In this document: positions 61,086-64,000 of the stretch, piece by piece | Layout: each line of letters starts with the position of its first letter | Position numbering within the stretch: the first letter of the stretch is position 1 | From: Morinoia aosen | Lineage: Eukaryota; Arthropoda; Malacostraca; Amphipoda; Talitridae | Direction of reading: 5' to 3' | Length of the DNA: 64,000 bases | NCBI GenBank assembly: GCA_030386875.1 | Contig: CM059560.1 | Span: 26,468,183 to 26,532,182, forward strand | The notes under the pieces: generated by a model | What the model was told of the DNA's origin: nothing | The model's database searches: none | Seen by the model: the letters and a program-made list of their open reading frames with translations, nothing else | Program-made: the position numbers and the translations under genes

Positions 61086-63130
61086 ATTGAACATTTCAGA
61101 CTTTCTATTTAGCGTATCTTTCAATATAAATATCTGTTCCGTCGCGTCTTGGCATATTACATCAGATCTGACGAGTGTGGATTGAAATGTTCAGAACTTG
61201 ACGTATGATTTTGTTCTCGTTTAAACAGTCTCCTGCATCAACCCTGATACCTGAATATTTTAGGTTTGAGTAATTTTTCAGATTTTTGTTATCCTACCGT
61301 TATGAGTAAAATTTGTAACCGAGGCCTAGAGTGCATATGGTGACAGACGCAGATCTTGTCCCGTTTAATCTGGTTCATGCGCATGCGGTGAGTTTCTGTT
61401 CATAATAATGATTGTTCCACCTCACGATTCTTTTTCGTCTATACTCACAAAGATGATGAAAGTTCTCAGTGAAAATCCTGCGCCGAAGAATTTACGAGTT
61501 TCCCAACGTGGTCGTAATCAAGTCCAGCCCGCCAAGAGATCCCCGCGGAAATTTTGAAGACCCCGTAGTTGCTGTTCGCTCTCTTCCCAATGACGACGCA
61601 ACTATTGGCTAAGATACTTGGCAGTCGTCTCACAGCCTCATTCTTTATTTAGGTTTGAGTTGAGAAAATATTGTCATTTAAAGGACGCTACGAGAATTTG
61701 AATTGAATTGCAAACGCCATCTAATGGCGCTCACACGTAGCCGTTTTGTTGTTGTGGTGTGAGGTGCACGCCTCCAAACAGAACACTCTGTTGCTGATGA
61801 TGGATTGATTTAATTTTTTGTGCGTCAGCGGTGATCTTGACAGTTTTTGATCTTGTTTTCGATGAACCGTATCTCGTTTAAAGCTTTTGTTTTAGCGTTC
61901 TCATGGTCAAACATAATAGCGAAATATTTTAGAATAATTGGCTTTTGGAAAAAGGGATGAAGGAACTTCTCAACAATATAAATGTCTGTGGTTTTATTTA
62001 AAAGTGTTCATGCCCCCCAATTAATGAGTGAGCTGCAGAAGCCTTCTAGCCCTACACTAATAAGCTGTAAGTACCCCAATCGAAATACTCTTAATTGGGA
62101 GCTTTTTACGGAGCCAGTGAGGCATCTAATGGCTGCTTGATGCACTCCAGAGCACTCGCAGTAATTGAGGCAAATTGTTTCGAAGAATTGCGCGCGGGAC
62201 ACCGAGTTGAGCCGGTGCTCCGCCACTCCGCCGTCTTCAGGCCGCTAGCGACTCACTTGCTCTGTTCTGTGGGGTGCGTTCGCTCTCGGTATTGCTTGTG
62301 ACGCCCAACTTCAGCACTGGTGCTCGTGTCCGTCTGGGATGTGTTGTGTTGCTTGTAATTTTCTCCTTTTATACTTTCACATAAACATAGTTGCTTTTCA
62401 TATCATTATATATTATGTTATAAGGGCTATTGTTGAGTGAATAAGACTAGAGTTTTGTTACTTGTGTGCAAACACTCGGGCACATTCGCTCCTTTGCATG
62501 CATCGTTGGTGGAGCGACAAGGGAACACCATGTATTCAAGACATGTGTGCTAGCGAGCAATGCGTGAGGTCGCCCTTTGTAGTTCTGCAGCGAGATGTTG
62601 GTAGCGACTTGAAACAGGCAGGTCGCCTGTAAGCTCACGACCGTCGCTTTTGTGATGCGCTTAAAGTGTAGCAAGCTAGGCGGCGACTGCTGCCGCCGCT
62701 GCTGCCTGAGAGATTTGCTCGCCCAAATTAAATCCGGGCGCTTCTGTTGCTGAATCTCGAGTCCTCGATTGATGCTGCCCACGAGGCCCATAAATGATGC
62801 GTCTGTCGGACCAACACCCGCTTGCTTCCTCCTCAACAGCCAGCAACAGACGCGGGCTGCTGCAGACGGCTGGATGGACGGGTTTAGTGACATGGCAGGT
62901 GCTCTCTTAGTTTTACTTGTAGCGCAGCCACCACACATGTTAGCTTCGTGCGACCAAGACCCACGGAAAAAAAATAATTATAATAATTTATCCCCTTCAA
63001 TTTTCTCGTGTTTGATCACTTTGAGTAACTGATCAATGGCTTCGCTCCATGAAAGCGTGAGTGCGTTGCGTGATGCGAACTTTCGCTTTTAAGCAGCGTT
63101 TCTGCTTGACAATGACAATGTGTATTCATA
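61086..63130. other. Stretch without a recognised gene
   Basis: GC-rich patches at 62110-62330 and 62630-62930 carry open frames on both strands (longest 163 codons, minus, 62447-62938) without a recognisable domain. A perfect CGCCAT-CTA-ATGGCG palindrome lies at 61715-61729. The remainder is AT-rich. Confidence 0.5.
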
Positions 63131-63423
63131 AGCTGGAGCCTAGGTAAGCCTTCCTTTTGTTGAAAGAGAAATGTTTTACGTTTTCTTGCAGATCATCTTT
63201 TCTCGGTTTAGCGCCGTTTTTTCAGCATCTGTTACTTTTTTCAACTCCATCTTGTGTATTCTTTCAATCTCGCTGATTCTTTGCGTTGGAGGTGGGGACG
63301 CATTTTGTGCGTAGTTTATCCGATCTCTTAATATCACACTAAATGGTGCTTTCGTTCTTAATCTCCTGGGAACCCCTTTGTTGTGGTGATAAAAACTCTA
63401 ACTAATTTATAATTGTATCTAAT
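63131..63423 (+). mobile_element. SINE-like retroposon copy T, old, head missing
   Basis: Starts at AGCTGGAGCCTAGGTAAGCC, lacking the head, and runs to AACTAATTTATAATTGTATC. It keeps the older-class block (GGAGGTGGGGACGCATTTTG). The family AGGTAGGC here reads AGGTAAGCC, a good donor-like string, and the acceptor-like run reads CGTTTTTTCAG. A MITE is inserted directly at its 3' tail. Confidence 0.8.
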
Positions 63424-63613
63424 GTAACCTTTAATCGTTTAATTTATTTTTACTCGTATTACCGTTGTTAGACTGGCCCTAGCATCAGAGCAAAGATTGA
63501 ACTGCCACTCAGTGGTGAAGTTTAAAAATACATTAGATCGTAAATTGGTCAAGAAATAAAATGCGTGAGCATTTTCATCGAGTGTGCCGTGTGTGGCACG
63601 TGGAGCAGGTTAA
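63424..63613 (-). mobile_element. piggyBac-like MITE copy 4, worn, palindrome-bearing
   Basis: Left end GTAACCTTTAATCG is a worn TTAACCCTTTAACG; the right side ends at TTAA (63610-63613). Interior blocks (TACTCGTATTACCGTTG, GAACTGCCACTCAGTGG) match copies 2 and 3. The subterminal stem GTGCC and GGCAC with a 6-base centre lies at 63584-63599 and is of the same type as copy 1, not copy 2. It abuts the tail of retroposon copy T. Confidence 0.72.
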
Positions 63614-63814
63614 GGCTTGAAGACTTAACGGCGAGTCTACAGATCCAGTAATTGTAGGCTTCGCTTCCAATGCCCTTAGGAGCGAGGGCCTCCTCAATTT
63701 GTGTGAGATCATACATGAATTGAAACGTTTTTCTCTCTTCCAGATGCTTCATTTTTCTCTAAGCATGTGTCTCATCGAGCTACTTTTAATCAAAACAGCA
63801 TTTTTTGTTCTTGT
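63614..63814. other. Short unannotated spacer
   Basis: About 200 bases between MITE copy 4 and retroposon copy U. No recognisable feature. Confidence 0.55.
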
Positions 63815-64000
63815 TCCCCCCGGATAAATATGTGAGATCCCGAGCTAAAGGTTGGTAAGACCTTACTTTATTGAAAAGAATATGTTTTTGTTTTGGACGG
63901 ACCATCTTTTTTCGGTTCACTGCTTTCCTGTTTTCAGCCCCTACTACTTTCTTCTTCAACTTCTATCTTTTTCCCCCAACTTCTTTCTCAAATTACTGTT
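63815..64000 (+). mobile_element. SINE-like retroposon copy U, 5' half, cut by window edge
   Basis: Begins at CCCCCCGGATAAATATGTGAG, a rearranged or deleted head, then follows the family closely: GATCCCGAGCTAAAGG, TTTTTTCGGTTCACTGC, CCTGTTTTCAG and CTACTACTTTCTTCTTC. It runs off the window in the CT-rich body, so class and tail cannot be read. Confidence 0.82.

Noticed and set aside
62447-62938. 163-codon minus-strand ORF
   Set aside because: Lies in a GC-rich patch with few stops on either strand; no recognisable motif and no supporting splice or start signals.
1-64000. CRISPR arrays or bacterial operons
   Set aside because: No regularly spaced identical short repeats with unique spacers; composition, splice-like signals and transposon types are those of an animal genome.

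Overview
The window reads as intergenic or deep intronic DNA from an invertebrate animal, most likely an arthropod. It is AT-rich, holds no long reading frame that resembles a known protein, and is littered with small transposable elements. The arthropod guess rests on the mix of elements seen: an irritans-type mariner MITE, Tc1-like transposase relics, and piggyBac-like MITEs at TTAA sites. The species cannot be named from the sequence.

The dominant structure is one dispersed repeat of about 365 bp, present in 21 full, partial or edge-cut copies from base 1 to base 64000. Every copy found lies on the + strand. Five copies still have exact target-site duplications of 12 to 15 bp (207-537, 8525-8890, 10829-11200, 49365-49732, 56046-56401). 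Some copies are 5'-truncated, and the 3' tails are variable simple sequence rich in CTAAT/AATCT or AAT. This points to a LINE-mobilised, SINE-like retroposon. I do not recognise it as a named family. It has a hairpin-rich GC head, no recognisable Pol III boxes, internal T runs, and an intron-like module ending in a strong pyrimidine-tract/CAG acceptor. An internal block of about 20 bp is present in worn copies and missing from all copies with intact duplications, which gives two age classes.

A second family has four copies (29227-29424, 39991-40220, 55620-55845, 63424-63613). These are piggyBac-like MITEs of about 190-230 bp. Each carries a palindrome just inside one end only, and the palindrome sequence differs between members. 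A mariner MITE (11257-11483), a deleted Tc1-like element (17033-17694), an older minus-strand Tc1 relic (about 22600-23285) and a short transposase scrap (29832-29906) complete the transposon content. Simple repeats are a large CCTT-type tract (6178-6470), a worn minisatellite of about 50 bp units (21666-21982) and minor tracts.

No gene can be called with confidence. Four weak host-gene candidates are listed: three possible internal exons on the + strand (30448-30587, 35624-35714, 56440-56478) and one possible first coding exon on the minus strand whose start codon lies in a YY1/Pho-like motif (46103-46423). The three + strand candidates do not chain into a single frame as they stand. Scattered GC-richer patches give most of the longer ORFs, often on both strands, and look like composition effects. 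No rRNA, tRNA, CRISPR array, LTR element or virus-like element was seen.
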